Below are positions 37,423 to 47,671 of a DNA stretch of 64,000 nucleotides, in pieces (the stretch's first letter is position 1; every line of letters begins with the position of its first letter). This DNA is from UBA4615 sp046046245 (GTDB taxonomy: Bacteria > Pseudomonadota > Gammaproteobacteria > Burkholderiales > Burkholderiaceae_E). Made by a program: the position numbers and the translations under genes. The notes under the pieces are model-generated. The model did not search any database, was not told where the DNA came from, and saw nothing but the letters and a program-made list of their open reading frames with translations. The DNA lies in NCBI GenBank assembly GCA_046046245.1, contig JBJOKE010000037.1, forward strand, positions 42,619-106,618. The letters run 5' to 3'.

Positions 37423-38156
37423 CGACCTGCCTGCCCGTCGGCGGGCGGGTGGTCGTGGCCGCAGCCGGGGCCGTGGACGTGGCCGGGGTCGCCGTGCGCG
37501 GGGTCGTGCGCGTGCCCGTGATCGTGGGCATGCGCGTGGCCGTGGCCGTGGCCATGCCCGTGATCGTGGCCATGCGCGTGATCGTGGCCATGTCCGTGCG
37601 AGTGACGGTGGTCGTGAGAGTGACCGTGATCGTGCGAATGACCGTGCCCGTCGCCGTGGTCGTGCCGCGGATCGAACACGTGGATCCGACCGCCGTGCCC
37701 CTGGTCGTCGTGCGCGTGGTGGACGTGGCTGTGGCCGTAGGCGCCGGCCTCGGGCTGGAAGCCCTCCTCGACGACGTGCACGTGGCCGCCCAGCCGTTCG
37801 ATCATCGCCTGCAGCACGTGGTCGGGCAGCAGCCGGATCCAGCCCGGGCCGATCTGCAGCGGCACGTGCCGGTTGCCGACGTGATAGGCGATCCGCGCGA
37901 GCCCGACCGCGTCGTGCGCGTGCACCTCGAGCAGCCGCTCGCGCGCCGCCTCGACCGCGACCGTTCGGCCGTCGGCGAGCTTCAGCCGGTCGCCGTGGCG
38001 CAGCAGCGTGCCCGAGGGCAGGTCCACGCCGATCTCCTCGCCCGACAGCAGCGCCGCGCGGAACCGCGACTTCTCGCGCAGCTCGAACGCCAGCTCGATC
38101 ACCTCGTCGACGCGCTCGTCGCCTCCCGCGAGCGCCCTCGCCACCACGATGCCCAT
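37419..38156 (-). CDS. ureE: Urease accessory nickel chaperone UreE with very long His-rich tail
   Basis: UreE binds nickel and gives it to UreG for urease activation. The 245-residue protein has the N-terminal and C-terminal UreE domains up to about residue 140, including AYHVGNRHVPLQIGPGWI and IRLLPDHVLQAMIERLGGHV, where the conserved interface histidine lies. The last 100 or so residues are almost entirely His alternating with Gly, Asp, Ser and Ala; by my count this tail has 35-40 histidines, longer than in most UreE proteins. It likely acts as a nickel store. Start set at MGIVVARALAG, 17 bases after ureC. Confidence 0.95.
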   Translation of the reverse strand: MGIVVARALAGGDERVDEVIELAFELREKSRFRAALLSGEEIGVDLPSGTLLRHGDRLKLADGRTVAVEAARERLLEVHAHDAVGLARIAYHVGNRHVPLQIGPGWIRLLPDHVLQAMIERLGGHVHVVEEGFQPEAGAYGHSHVHHAHDDQGHGGRIHVFDPRHDHGDGHGHSHDHGHSHDHRHSHGHGHDHAHGHDHGHGHGHGHAHAHDHGHAHDPAHGDPGHVHGPGCGHDHPPADGQAGR

Positions 38157-38173
38157 CCGTCTGCCGCCTTCTC

Positions 38174-39895
<1,722 letters not shown>

Positions 39896-39899
39896 GACG

Positions 39900-40385
39900 T
39901 CAGGCCTTCTTCTTCGGGGACGCGGCCTTCGCGGCCGGCTTCTTCGCGGTCGACGCCTTCGACGCGGCGGTCTTCGAGGGGGGGGCCTTCGGGGTGGCCT
40001 TCTTCGCCGCCCGCGCCCGGGCCGGGGCCTTGCTCGGCACCCTGGCCGGGGCCTTCACCGTTGCCTTGGGGGGTGTCGCGTCGAGCGGCCCCATCACCAT
40101 CTGCCGGAACCCGTACACCGTCCGCGCGCCGGCCAGGGCCACCAGCGCCACGGTCCGCGACTGTCCCGGCTCGAAGCGCACCGCCGTCCCCGCAGCGATG
40201 TCGAGCCGGAAGCCGCGCGCGGCCTCGCGGTCGAACTCGAGGGCCGCGTTCGTCTCGCCGAAGTGGTAGTGGGACCCGACCTGGATCGGGCGATCCCCGG
40301 CGTTGCGGACGGTCAGGGTGATCTTCGGACGTCCGGCGTTGAGTTCGATCTCGCCGTCGTCGACCAGCAGTTCGCCTGGGGTCAT
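39900..40385 (-). CDS. ureB: Urease subunit beta with Lys/Ala/Pro-rich C-terminal extension
   Basis: Residues 1-103 are a normal urease beta chain: MTPGELLVDDGEIELNAGRP, VGSHYHFGETNAALEFDREA and VRFEPGQSRTVALVALAGAR, ending VYGFRQMVMGPLD. The usual protein stops near 101-106, but here about 58 more residues follow, made almost wholly of Lys, Ala, Pro, Ser and Thr (repeated AKK, KAP and SK units). This tail resembles histone H1-like or AlgP-like domains that bind nucleic acid or polyanions. ureA is not upstream as usual; the neighbour is urtE, 119 bases away. Confidence 0.93.
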   Translation of the reverse strand: MTPGELLVDDGEIELNAGRPKITLTVRNAGDRPIQVGSHYHFGETNAALEFDREAARGFRLDIAAGTAVRFEPGQSRTVALVALAGARTVYGFRQMVMGPLDATPPKATVKAPARVPSKAPARARAAKKATPKAPPSKTAASKASTAKKPAAKAASPKKKA

Positions 40386-40504
40386 GTCGCTCTCATCCCA
40401 TCGGGGCGCCCCGCCCCCCCTGCCGGGACGCGACGGCTGCCTCGACCGTTAGGGTACACCGACGCGCGAGCGAGTCACGCCCGCGCGACACGGAAACCGA
40501 TCGT

Positions 40505-41200
40505 TCAGACCGCGAGCAGGCCCCGGACGCCGTCGGCGTCCATCGACCTGCCGTCGCCCGACTGCAGCACCTCGCCGCGCTGGAGCACCACGTAGCGGTC
40601 CGCCAGCTCCCGGGCGAAGTCGTAGTACTGCTCGACCAGCAGGATCGCCATCGTCCGCTGCGCGGCCAGCCCGGCGATCACGTGCTCGATGTCCTTGATG
40701 ATGTTCGGCTGGATCCCCTCGGTCGGCTCGTCCAGGATGAGCAGTCGCGGCTTCGTCACCAGCGCCCGCGCGATCGCCAGCTGCTGCTGCTGGCCGCCCG
40801 ACAGGTCGCCGCCGCGGCGGCGCACGAACTGCTTCAGGATCGGGAAGGTCTCGTAGACCCAGCCCGGCACGGCGCGCTCCTTCTGGCGGGTCGCGGCCAT
40901 CGAGATCAGCAGGTTCTCCTCGACGGTCAGCCGCGGGAAGATCTCGCGCCCCTGCGGCACCAGCGCGATGCCGAGCTGCGCCCGCTGGTGCGGCTTCATC
41001 CGGGTGATGTCGTGGCCCTCGAACTCGATGCGACCGGACTTCACCGGCAGCAGCCCCATCAGGCACTTGAGCAGGGTCGTCTTGCCCATGCCGTTGCGGC
41101 CGAGCACGGCGGTCACCGCGCCGGTGCGCGCCTCGAACGAGACGTCGCGCAGCGTGTGGCTGCCGCCGTAGTACTGGTTCAGCCCTTCGATTCTCAGCAT
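40505..41200 (-). CDS. urtE: Urea ABC transporter ATP-binding protein UrtE
   Basis: The second ATPase of the high-affinity urea importer. The 231-residue protein has MLRIEGLNQYYGGSHTLRDV, Walker A GRNGMGKTTL, the ABC signature LSGGQQQQLAIARAL and Walker B RLLILDEPTEGIQPNI; QYYGGSHTL is typical of UrtE as opposed to LivF. Its ATG lies four bases after the urtD stop. Confidence 0.95.
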   Translation of the reverse strand: MLRIEGLNQYYGGSHTLRDVSFEARTGAVTAVLGRNGMGKTTLLKCLMGLLPVKSGRIEFEGHDITRMKPHQRAQLGIALVPQGREIFPRLTVEENLLISMAATRQKERAVPGWVYETFPILKQFVRRRGGDLSGGQQQQLAIARALVTKPRLLILDEPTEGIQPNIIKDIEHVIAGLAAQRTMAILLVEQYYDFARELADRYVVLQRGEVLQSGDGRSMDADGVRGLLAV

Positions 41201-41204
41201 CGCG

Positions 41205-42032
41205 TCAGCGTCCCAGGTAGACCTCGATCACGCGCGGATCGTTGCGCACGACGTCCATCGCCCCCTCGGCGAGCACGCTGCCCTCGCAGAGCACCGTCAC
41301 CTTGCGGGCGATCTTCGAGACGAACTCCATGTCGTGCTCGACGACCACCACGGTGTGCTTCTTCTCCAGCTGCAGGCAGAGCTCCGCGGTCTTGTCGGTC
41401 TCGGCGTCGGTCATGCCGGCCACCGGCTCGTCGAGCAGCACCACGCGCGGCTCCTGCGAGAGCAGCATGCCGATCTCCAGCCACTGCTTCTGGCCGTGCG
41501 ACAGGGTGCCGGCGATCCGGTCGACCTCGCCGAGCAGGTTGGTGAGCGCCAGGATCGACTCGATGCGCCCGAGCTGCTCCGAGTCGAGCTTCGCGCGCAG
41601 GCTGGCGAGCCCGCGCTTGTCGGTCTTCAGCGCGAGCTCCATGTTCTCGAAGACGGTCATCGTCTCGAAGACGGTCGGCCGCTGGAACTTGCGGCCGATG
41701 CCGGCGTGCGCGATCTGCGACTCGTTGAGCCGGGTCAGGTCGATCGTCTGGCCGAAGAAGACGCGGCCCGCGTCGGGCCGGGTCTTGCCGGTGATGACGT
41801 CCATCATCGTCGTCTTGCCGGCGCCGTTCGGCCCGATGATGCAGCGCAGCTCGCCGTCGTCGAGCGTGAGCGACAGGTCGTCGAGCGCGCGGAAGCCGTC
41901 GAAGCTGACGGTCACGCCCTCGAGGTAGAGGATGGCCTTGTGGGAGACGTCGACGCCGGGCTGCAGCAGGTGGCCGATCGCCTGCGCGCTGCCTTCGCCC
42001 GCGCGGGCCTCGGTGGTGAGGGGCGGGCTCAT
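41205..42032 (-). CDS. urtD: Urea ABC transporter ATP-binding protein UrtD
   Basis: The first ATPase of the urea importer, 275 residues. It has an N-terminal extension of about 30 residues, then LYLEGVTVSFDGFRALDDLS, Walker A GPNGAGKTTMMDVITGKTRP, the signature LSHGQKQWLEIGMLL and Walker B RVVLLDEPVAGMTDAETDKT; the G-M-T-D-x-E-T block marks UrtD. ATG chosen at MSPPLTTEAR, which overlaps the urtC stop by four bases. Confidence 0.95.
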   Translation of the reverse strand: MSPPLTTEARAGEGSAQAIGHLLQPGVDVSHKAILYLEGVTVSFDGFRALDDLSLTLDDGELRCIIGPNGAGKTTMMDVITGKTRPDAGRVFFGQTIDLTRLNESQIAHAGIGRKFQRPTVFETMTVFENMELALKTDKRGLASLRAKLDSEQLGRIESILALTNLLGEVDRIAGTLSHGQKQWLEIGMLLSQEPRVVLLDEPVAGMTDAETDKTAELCLQLEKKHTVVVVEHDMEFVSKIARKVTVLCEGSVLAEGAMDVVRNDPRVIEVYLGR

Positions 42033-43198
42033 GCGCGGCCCTCGCCGGGTTCGGCCGCAGCGACGCGGACCGCGGACGCCGCGGGCGCCGACGTGGTGTC
42101 GGCCCCGGCGCCGCGACCACGCAGCTTCGAGAACAGCGCGACCACGCCCTGCGGCAGGCACAGCGTCACCAGCACGAACAGCAGGCCGAGGAAGAACAGC
42201 CAGTACTCGGGGAACGCCTGGGTGAACCAGCTCTTCGCGCCGTTGACGAGGAACGCGCCCACCACCGGGCCGATCAGCGTGCCGCGGCCGCCGACCGCGG
42301 TCCAGATCGCGACCTCGATCGAGTTCGCCGGCGACATCTCGCCCGGGTTGATGATGCCCACCTGCGGCACGTAGAGCGCGCCGGCCACGCCGCTGATGAC
42401 GGCCGCGAGCGTCCAGATGCCGAGCTTGTAGCCGAGCGTGTCGTAGCCGCAGAAGCGCGCCCGAGACTCCGCGTCGCGGATCGCCTGCAGCACGCGGCCG
42501 AACTTGCGGGTCACCAGCCAGCGCGCCAGCACGAAGGTGCCGAACAGCGCGACCGCCGTCGCGGCGAGCAGCGAGGCCTTGGTCGACGGGTCGGTGATCC
42601 GGAAGCCGAGGATCGTCTTGAAGTCGGTGAAGCCGTTGTTGCCGCCGAAACCGGTCTCGTTGCGGAAGAACAGCAGCATGAACGCGAAGGTCAGCGCCTG
42701 CGTGATGATCGAGAAGTAGACGCCCTTGATCCGCGAGCGGAACGCGAAGAAGCCGAAGACGAACGCGAGCAGGCCCGGCACCGCGACGACGAGGAACAGG
42801 CTCCAGAGGAACGAGTCGCTGTTCCACCAGTGCCAGGGCAGCGTCTTCCAGTCGAGGAACACCATGAAGTCCGGCAGGTCGCTCTGGTACTGGCCCTCGC
42901 GCCCGATGCCGCGCATCAGGTACATGCCGAACGCGTAGCCGCCCAGCGCGAAGAACAGCGACTGCCCGAGCGACAGGATGCCGGTGTAGCCCCAGATCAG
43001 GTCCATCGCGATGGCGACCATCGCGTAGCACATGAACTTGCCCGACAGCGTCACCATGTAGGTCGAGGGCCGCAGCGCGTGGTCGACCGGCAGCCACGCA
43101 TGCGCGGCCGGGACCGCGACGCCGATGAAGAGGAACGCGATCGCGAGCGCCGTCCACTGGACGGGCGTGAAGAGGCTGCGTCGAGGGGCCTGCAGCAT
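42029..43198 (-). CDS. urtC: Urea ABC transporter permease UrtC
   Basis: A 389-residue inner-membrane permease with about ten hydrophobic segments. Family blocks are KFMCYAMVAIAMDLIWGYTG, ILSLGQSLFFALGGYAFGMY (the branched-chain-permease signature), RFCGYDTLGYKLGIWTLAAV and EMSPANSIEVAIWTAVGGRG. It works with UrtB as the membrane channel. It follows urtB by four bases. Confidence 0.95.
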   Translation of the reverse strand: MLQAPRRSLFTPVQWTALAIAFLFIGVAVPAAHAWLPVDHALRPSTYMVTLSGKFMCYAMVAIAMDLIWGYTGILSLGQSLFFALGGYAFGMYLMRGIGREGQYQSDLPDFMVFLDWKTLPWHWWNSDSFLWSLFLVVAVPGLLAFVFGFFAFRSRIKGVYFSIITQALTFAFMLLFFRNETGFGGNNGFTDFKTILGFRITDPSTKASLLAATAVALFGTFVLARWLVTRKFGRVLQAIRDAESRARFCGYDTLGYKLGIWTLAAVISGVAGALYVPQVGIINPGEMSPANSIEVAIWTAVGGRGTLIGPVVGAFLVNGAKSWFTQAFPEYWLFFLGLLFVLVTLCLPQGVVALFSKLRGRGAGADTTSAPAASAVRVAAAEPGEGRA

Positions 43199-43202
43199 GG
43201 CG

Positions 43203-44828
43203 TCAGGCTTCCACAGCGCGGCCCTTCAGGGCGAACAGCCCCGACGGACGCTTCTGGATGAACGCGATGATCAGCGCGAGGATCAGGATCTTCGCGATGA
43301 CCGCGCCGAGCCAGGGCTCGAGAAGCTTGTTGGCCACGCCGAGCCCGAAGCCGGCGACGACCGTCCCGAGCAGCTGGCCCACGCCGCCCAGCACCACGAC
43401 GATGAACGAGTCGATGATGTAGGACTGCCCGAGCTCGGGACCGACATTGCCGACCTGCGAGAGCGCGACGCCCGCGAGCCCGGCGATGCCCGAGCCCAGC
43501 CCGAAGGCCATCATGTCGACGCGGTCGGTCGGCACGCCGACGGCCGAGGCCATCGGGCGGTTCTGCGTGACCCCGCGCACGAAGAGGCCCAGCCGCGTGC
43601 GGTTGAGGACCAGCGCCACCGCCCCCAGCACCATCAGCGCGAAGACGATGATGACGATCCGGTTGTACGGCAGCACCAGCGAGCCGAGCTGGATGCCGCC
43701 CGACAGCCAGGGCGGATTCTCGATCTCGACGTTCTGCGGGCCGAAGAGCTGCCGCACCGCCTGGATCAGGATCAGGCTCACGCCCCAGGTGGCGAGCAGG
43801 GTCTCGAGCGGGCGACCGTAGAGCCAGCGGATCACGGTGCGCTCGATCACGATGCCCACGCCGGCCGCGACCACGAAGGCCACCGGCAGCGCCGCCACCG
43901 GATACCAGGCGATCGCCTCGGGCAGCGTCGCGCGGAAGAACGACTGCGTCGCGTAGGTCGCATACGCGCCGATCATGATCATCTCGCCGTGCGCCATGTT
44001 GATGACGCCGAGCAGGCCGTAGGTGATCGCCAGCCCGATCGCCGCGAGCATCAGGATCGAACCGAGCGACAGGCCGGCGAAGATCCGTCCGAACCACTCG
44101 GCGCGAGCCAGCCGCCCGGACACCTCGGAGAGCGCCGCGCGCGCCGCGGTGCGCACCGCGTCGTCGGTCTCGGCCCAGGTGCCGTCGGGCCGCTGCTCGA
44201 TCATCGCGGCCAGCAGCGTGCGCATCTCGGCGCGGTCGCTCGCCGCCAGCGTCGTCACCGCGGCGAGCCGCAGCTTCGGATCCTCGGACTTCACGTCGAT
44301 CGCCGCGAGCGCGAGCGCGATCGCCGCCTTCACGTCGGCGTCCGACTCCTTCTCGAGCGCGCCGGCCAGGGTGTCGCGCAACGCCTCGTCCTCGCCGGAC
44401 TGGAGCGCGCGCGCGGCCGCGAGCCGCACCGCGCGCTCGGGCGCGAACAGCTTGAGCGCCGCGACCGCCGCGTCGATCTGGCCGCGCAGCATGTTGTTGA
44501 TCGACACCTCGTCGGGCGCCGGCTCGGGCAACGCCGCGGGCTTGCCGGTCAGCGCGTCGACGACGCCCGCATCGCCCTTGATCCAGCCCGCGCCCTTGCC
44601 GTCGACGTACAGCTGGCCGTCCTGCAGCGCCTTGAGCACCGGCAGGGTCATCGCATCCGGGTTCGCCGCGATCGATTCGATCGCCGCGCCCTTCTCGTCG
44701 AAATCGTCGGACGCGAGCTTCTTCAGCACCTCGGCGTCGACCGCCGCGGCCGCCGGCAGCGCGAGCGACGCGAGCACCACGGCGGCGAGCGCCGCGCACC
44801 ACACGCGCATCCGGTCCATCGATGTCAT
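43203..44828 (-). CDS. urtB: Urea ABC transporter permease UrtB
   Basis: A 541-residue permease. Residues 1-28 look like a signal peptide (RVWCAALAAVVLASLALPAA), followed by a periplasmic region of about 220 residues with HEAT-like Ala-rich repeats (LRLAAVTTLAASDRAEMRTL) that is common in UrtB but absent from LivH. The membrane part holds LAITYGLLGVINMAHGEMIM, ETLLATWGVSLILIQAVRQL and RTRLGLFVRGVTQNRPMASA. Start set at MTSMDRMRVW; MDRMRVW three codons later is also possible. A strong terminator-like hairpin lies just upstream, between urtA and urtB. Confidence 0.94.
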   Translation of the reverse strand: MTSMDRMRVWCAALAAVVLASLALPAAAAVDAEVLKKLASDDFDEKGAAIESIAANPDAMTLPVLKALQDGQLYVDGKGAGWIKGDAGVVDALTGKPAALPEPAPDEVSINNMLRGQIDAAVAALKLFAPERAVRLAAARALQSGEDEALRDTLAGALEKESDADVKAAIALALAAIDVKSEDPKLRLAAVTTLAASDRAEMRTLLAAMIEQRPDGTWAETDDAVRTAARAALSEVSGRLARAEWFGRIFAGLSLGSILMLAAIGLAITYGLLGVINMAHGEMIMIGAYATYATQSFFRATLPEAIAWYPVAALPVAFVVAAGVGIVIERTVIRWLYGRPLETLLATWGVSLILIQAVRQLFGPQNVEIENPPWLSGGIQLGSLVLPYNRIVIIVFALMVLGAVALVLNRTRLGLFVRGVTQNRPMASAVGVPTDRVDMMAFGLGSGIAGLAGVALSQVGNVGPELGQSYIIDSFIVVVLGGVGQLLGTVVAGFGLGVANKLLEPWLGAVIAKILILALIIAFIQKRPSGLFALKGRAVEA

Positions 44829-44876
44829 CGTCTCAGGGCGGTGTGCCGGCGCCCTCGAAGGACGGCCGGTCTGGAG

Positions 44877-44911
44877 AAAAGGCGGGGGGCGACGGCGAGC
44901 GCCGCCCCCCG
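44877..44911 (-). terminator. Intrinsic terminator/attenuator between urtA and urtB
   Basis: Read on the minus strand, GGGGGGCG and CGCCCCCC form an 8-base-pair stem around an 11-base loop that can pair further, then GCCTTTTCTCC gives a T-rich tail. It lies about 110 bases after the urtA stop and 50 before urtB. It would lower transcript level after urtA, matching the need for more binding protein than permease. Confidence 0.7.
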
Positions 44912-45018
44912 AAATCGCTGCTGCGTTGCCCCAGGAAACCTGCGGCGGACAGTCGAGAGCCCGGGCGCATGACACACCCGGCGGACCGCGCGCCGACGCG
45001 CGCGGCCCGGGGCGGGCG

Positions 45019-46284
45019 TCAGGCGCCCTGCTTGCTCTCGTTGCCCGGGATGAACGGCGACCAGGGATTCGCGCGGATCGGCTCCTTGGTCTTGTAGACG
45101 ACGTTGAACTGGCCGTCGGCCTTCACCTCGCCGATCATCACCGGCTTGTGCAGGTGGTGGTTCGACTTGTCCATCGTCAGCGTGAAGCCGCAGGGCGCCT
45201 TGAAGGTCTGGCCGTACATCGCGGTGCGGACCTTGTCGACCTCGATCGACTTGGCCTTCTCGGCCGCCTGCTTCCACATGTGGATGCCGACGTAGGTGGC
45301 TTCCATCGGATCGTTCGTGACGACCTTGGCGGCGTCGGCGACCTTGTTCTTCATCGCCCAGTCGCGGTACATCTTGATGAACTTGTCGTTCTCGGGGTTC
45401 TTCACCGACATGAAGTAGTTCCACGCGGCGAGGTGACCGACCAGCGGCTTGGTGTCGATGCCGCGCAGCTCTTCCTCACCGACCGAGAACGCCACGACCG
45501 GCACGTCCTTCGCCTTCAGGCCGGCGTTGCCCAGCTCCTTGTAGAACGGCACGTTCGAGTCGCCGTTGATCGTCGAGATCACGGCGGTGCGGCCGCCGGC
45601 GGCGAACTTCTTGATGTTCGCGACGATGGTCTGGTAGTCGCTGTGGCCGAACGGGGTGTAGCTCTCGTCGATGTCCTTCTCGGCGACGCCCTTCGACTTC
45701 AGGAACGAGCGCAGGATCTTGTTGGTCGTGCGCGGGTAGACGTAGTCGGTGCCGAGCAGCACGAAGCGCTTGGCGTTGCCGCCGCCCTTGCCCATCAGGT
45801 ACTCGACGGCCGGGATCGCCTGCTGGTTCGGCGCCGCACCCGTGTAGAACACGTTCTTCGACAGCTCCTCGCCCTCGTACTGCACCGGGTAGAACAGCAG
45901 GCCGTTGAGCTCCTCGTAGACCGGCAGCACCGACTTGCGCGACACCGAGGTCCAGCAGCCGAAGGTGACCGCGGTCTTGTCCTGCGAGATCAGCTGGCGG
46001 GCCTTCTCGGCGAACAGCGGCCAGTTGGAGGCGGGATCGACGACCACGGCCTCGAGCGGACGGCCCAGCACGCCGCCGGCCGCGTTGATCTCCTCGAAGG
46101 CCATCAGCGCGGTGTTCTTCAGCGCGGTCTCGGAGATCGCCATCGTGCCCGACAGCGAGTGCAGCACGCCGACCTTGATCGGGGTCTTGTCCTGCGCGAA
46201 GACGATGTTCGAGGCGGTGAGGCCGGGGAGCGTGACGGCGGCGCCGGCAGCGGCCGCCTTGATGAAGTCGCGACGTTGGGTCAT
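45019..46284 (-). CDS. urtA: Urea ABC transporter substrate-binding protein UrtA
   Basis: The periplasmic urea receptor, 421 residues. A Tat-type signal (TQRRDFIKAAAAGAAVTLPG) is followed by the mature start DKTPIKVGVLHSLSGTMAIS. Conserved blocks are FGCWTSVSRKSVLPVYEELN, LLFYPVQYEGEELSKNVFYT, PNQQAIPAVEYL and LGTDYVYPRTTNKILRSFLK, specific for UrtA within the branched-chain receptor family. The ATG follows GAGG. It is the first transporter gene, has a sigma-54 promoter about 80 bases upstream, and a terminator-like hairpin downstream. Confidence 0.96.
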   Translation of the reverse strand: MTQRRDFIKAAAAGAAVTLPGLTASNIVFAQDKTPIKVGVLHSLSGTMAISETALKNTALMAFEEINAAGGVLGRPLEAVVVDPASNWPLFAEKARQLISQDKTAVTFGCWTSVSRKSVLPVYEELNGLLFYPVQYEGEELSKNVFYTGAAPNQQAIPAVEYLMGKGGGNAKRFVLLGTDYVYPRTTNKILRSFLKSKGVAEKDIDESYTPFGHSDYQTIVANIKKFAAGGRTAVISTINGDSNVPFYKELGNAGLKAKDVPVVAFSVGEEELRGIDTKPLVGHLAAWNYFMSVKNPENDKFIKMYRDWAMKNKVADAAKVVTNDPMEATYVGIHMWKQAAEKAKSIEVDKVRTAMYGQTFKAPCGFTLTMDKSNHHLHKPVMIGEVKADGQFNVVYKTKEPIRANPWSPFIPGNESKQGA

Positions 46285-46365
46285 CGGGGGGTCCTCGTGT
46301 GGGCTGGGGTGTTGGGCGAATCTCGATCCGTGCCGCGCGGTGTGTCCGCGCTCGAACCCAGACTT

Positions 46366-46381
46366 CGCAACAACCGTGCCA
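46366..46381 (-). promoter_or_regulatory. Sigma-54 (RpoN) promoter of urtA
   Basis: On the minus strand TGGCACGGTTGTTGCG matches the -24/-12 consensus TGGCACG-N4-TTGCW at every position but the last (G instead of A/T). It would start transcription near 46355, leaving a leader of about 70 bases before urtA. Sigma-54 plus NtrC is the standard route for nitrogen-scavenging genes. Confidence 0.8.
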
Positions 46382-46400
46382 TCGACAGGAGCGCGCACGG

Positions 46401-46417
46401 CGCACCTGCGCGGTGCG
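46401..46417 (-). promoter_or_regulatory. NtrC-like binding site upstream of the urtA promoter
   Basis: CGCACC-TGCGC-GGTGCG is a perfect inverted repeat with the GCACC-N5-GGTGC core of NtrC sites, 20 bases upstream of the -24 box. A further copy of GCACC (46432-46436) gives an overlapping GGTGC...GCACC pair. Closer to the promoter than usual, so only moderately sure. Confidence 0.5.
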
Positions 46418-46450
46418 ACGCGCGCACCGCAGGAACCCAGGGCCGGGTCG

Positions 46451-46753
46451 TCAGCCGACCGGATGGTGGACCGTCACCAGCTTGGTGCCGTCCGGGAACG
46501 TCGCCTCGACCTGGATGTCGGGGATCATCTCCGGCACGCCGTCCATCACGTCGTCGCGGGTGAGCAGCGTGGTGCCGTAGTGCATCAGGTCGGCCACCGA
46601 GCGGCCGTCGCGCGCGCCCTCGAGGACGGCCGCGGTGATGTAGGCCACGGTCTCGGGGTAGTTGAGCTTCAGCCCGCGGGCGCGCCGGCGCTCGGCCAGC
46701 AGCGCCGCGGTGAAGATCAGCAGCTTGTCCTTCTCTCGGGGCGACAGGTCCAT
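46451..46753 (-). CDS. ureA: Urease subunit gamma
   Basis: The 100-residue gamma chain of the trimeric urease. It has MDLSPREKDKLLIFTAALLA, the conserved RRARGLKLNYPETVAYITAA and LLTRDDVMDGVPEMIPDIQV, ending TFPDGTKLVTVHHPVG. Length is exactly the family norm. It lies 25 bases after ureD, while ureB and ureC are about 6 kb downstream behind the complete urt genes. Confidence 0.97.
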   Translation of the reverse strand: MDLSPREKDKLLIFTAALLAERRRARGLKLNYPETVAYITAAVLEGARDGRSVADLMHYGTTLLTRDDVMDGVPEMIPDIQVEATFPDGTKLVTVHHPVG

Positions 46754-46778
46754 GGGGGTTCCGTGGGAGGCGGGGCGC

Positions 46779-47666
46779 TCAGGTGGCCCAGATGCGGGGC
46801 GGCGCGCTCGCTGCGCCGAGGACCGCGGGACGGGCCCGCGCCCACAGCGCCTGCGCGACGCGCATCGCGACCTGCGAATCATCGGCGAGCAGGCGGGCAC
46901 CGAGCAAGCCCGGCGTGGGCCGCGTCGTGCCCGCGTCGAGCCGGGCGGCGCGCGCATCCGGGGTCGCGCACTCGGCCGCGAGCAGCTCGCGCCAGCCGTC
47001 GCGCAGCGCGTCGTCGATCGTCGCGTCGGGCGCGGCGGCCCAGACGGTGCAGGCCACCGTGCGGCCGCCCCAGCCCAGCGGCGACGCGAACAGCCGGTCG
47101 CCGGCGCGCGCGGCCGTGTGTTCGGCCCAGCGCACCGTGCCGCCCACCGACAGCCCGAGGCGCTGGCGCAGCTCACCCGTCGCGAAGCGCTCGCCCATCG
47201 CCGCACGTCCGAGCACCAGGCACTCCCAGCCGATCGCGCGCGCGTCGGGGGCGAGATCGAAGTCGATCGACTGGTCGACGCGCGCACGGTCGAAGACGAT
47301 CGCCGGCTGGGGCAGCCACTCGAGTGCGCCGCCCGCGCCGACCGTCACCCGCGTGCGGGCGCGCGCCGCGGCGCCGGGGCTGCGGTACCACTTCTGCGCA
47401 CCCGGCGTCGTGCAGAGCACGCGCGCCCCCTCGCCCACCGCGAGGTCGAGGTCGAGCGCATCGCCGCCCACCAGGCCGCCGGGCGGGTGCACGATCACCG
47501 CCTGGCAGCCGCCGTCGTCGAGGGGCAGCGAGCGGATCAGCCGCAGAGGCCCCTCGTGGCGGTTGTGGACGAGGCGCGTGCGACCATGGCGTGCCTCGAA
47601 GCGCAGGTCCAGGCGCGCGTGCCAGCCCGTGGCGCCCGGCGCCGCGATCGACGGATCGGCGGCCAC
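46779..47666 (-). CDS. ureD: Urease accessory protein UreD
   Basis: UreD (UreH) forms the tunnel and scaffold that guides nickel from UreG into urease. The 295-residue product has GWHARLDLRFEARHGRTRLV, HNRHEGPLRLIRSLP, IVHPPGGLVGGDALDLDLAV and TTPGAQKWYRSPGAAARART, all family landmarks. The GTG start lies five bases after the stop of the upstream FAD-oxidase gene; no ATG is available at the conserved N-terminus. Confidence 0.95.
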   Translation of the reverse strand: MAADPSIAAPGATGWHARLDLRFEARHGRTRLVHNRHEGPLRLIRSLPLDDGGCQAVIVHPPGGLVGGDALDLDLAVGEGARVLCTTPGAQKWYRSPGAAARARTRVTVGAGGALEWLPQPAIVFDRARVDQSIDFDLAPDARAIGWECLVLGRAAMGERFATGELRQRLGLSVGGTVRWAEHTAARAGDRLFASPLGWGGRTVACTVWAAAPDATIDDALRDGWRELLAAECATPDARAARLDAGTTRPTPGLLGARLLADDSQVAMRVAQALWARARPAVLGAASAPPRIWAT

Positions 47667-47671
47667 GTCGT

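Noticed and set aside
37500..37650. Repeating CGTG/CATG DNA that could be a regulatory repeat
   Set aside because: It encodes the His-rich tail of UreE in frame and needs no other explanation.
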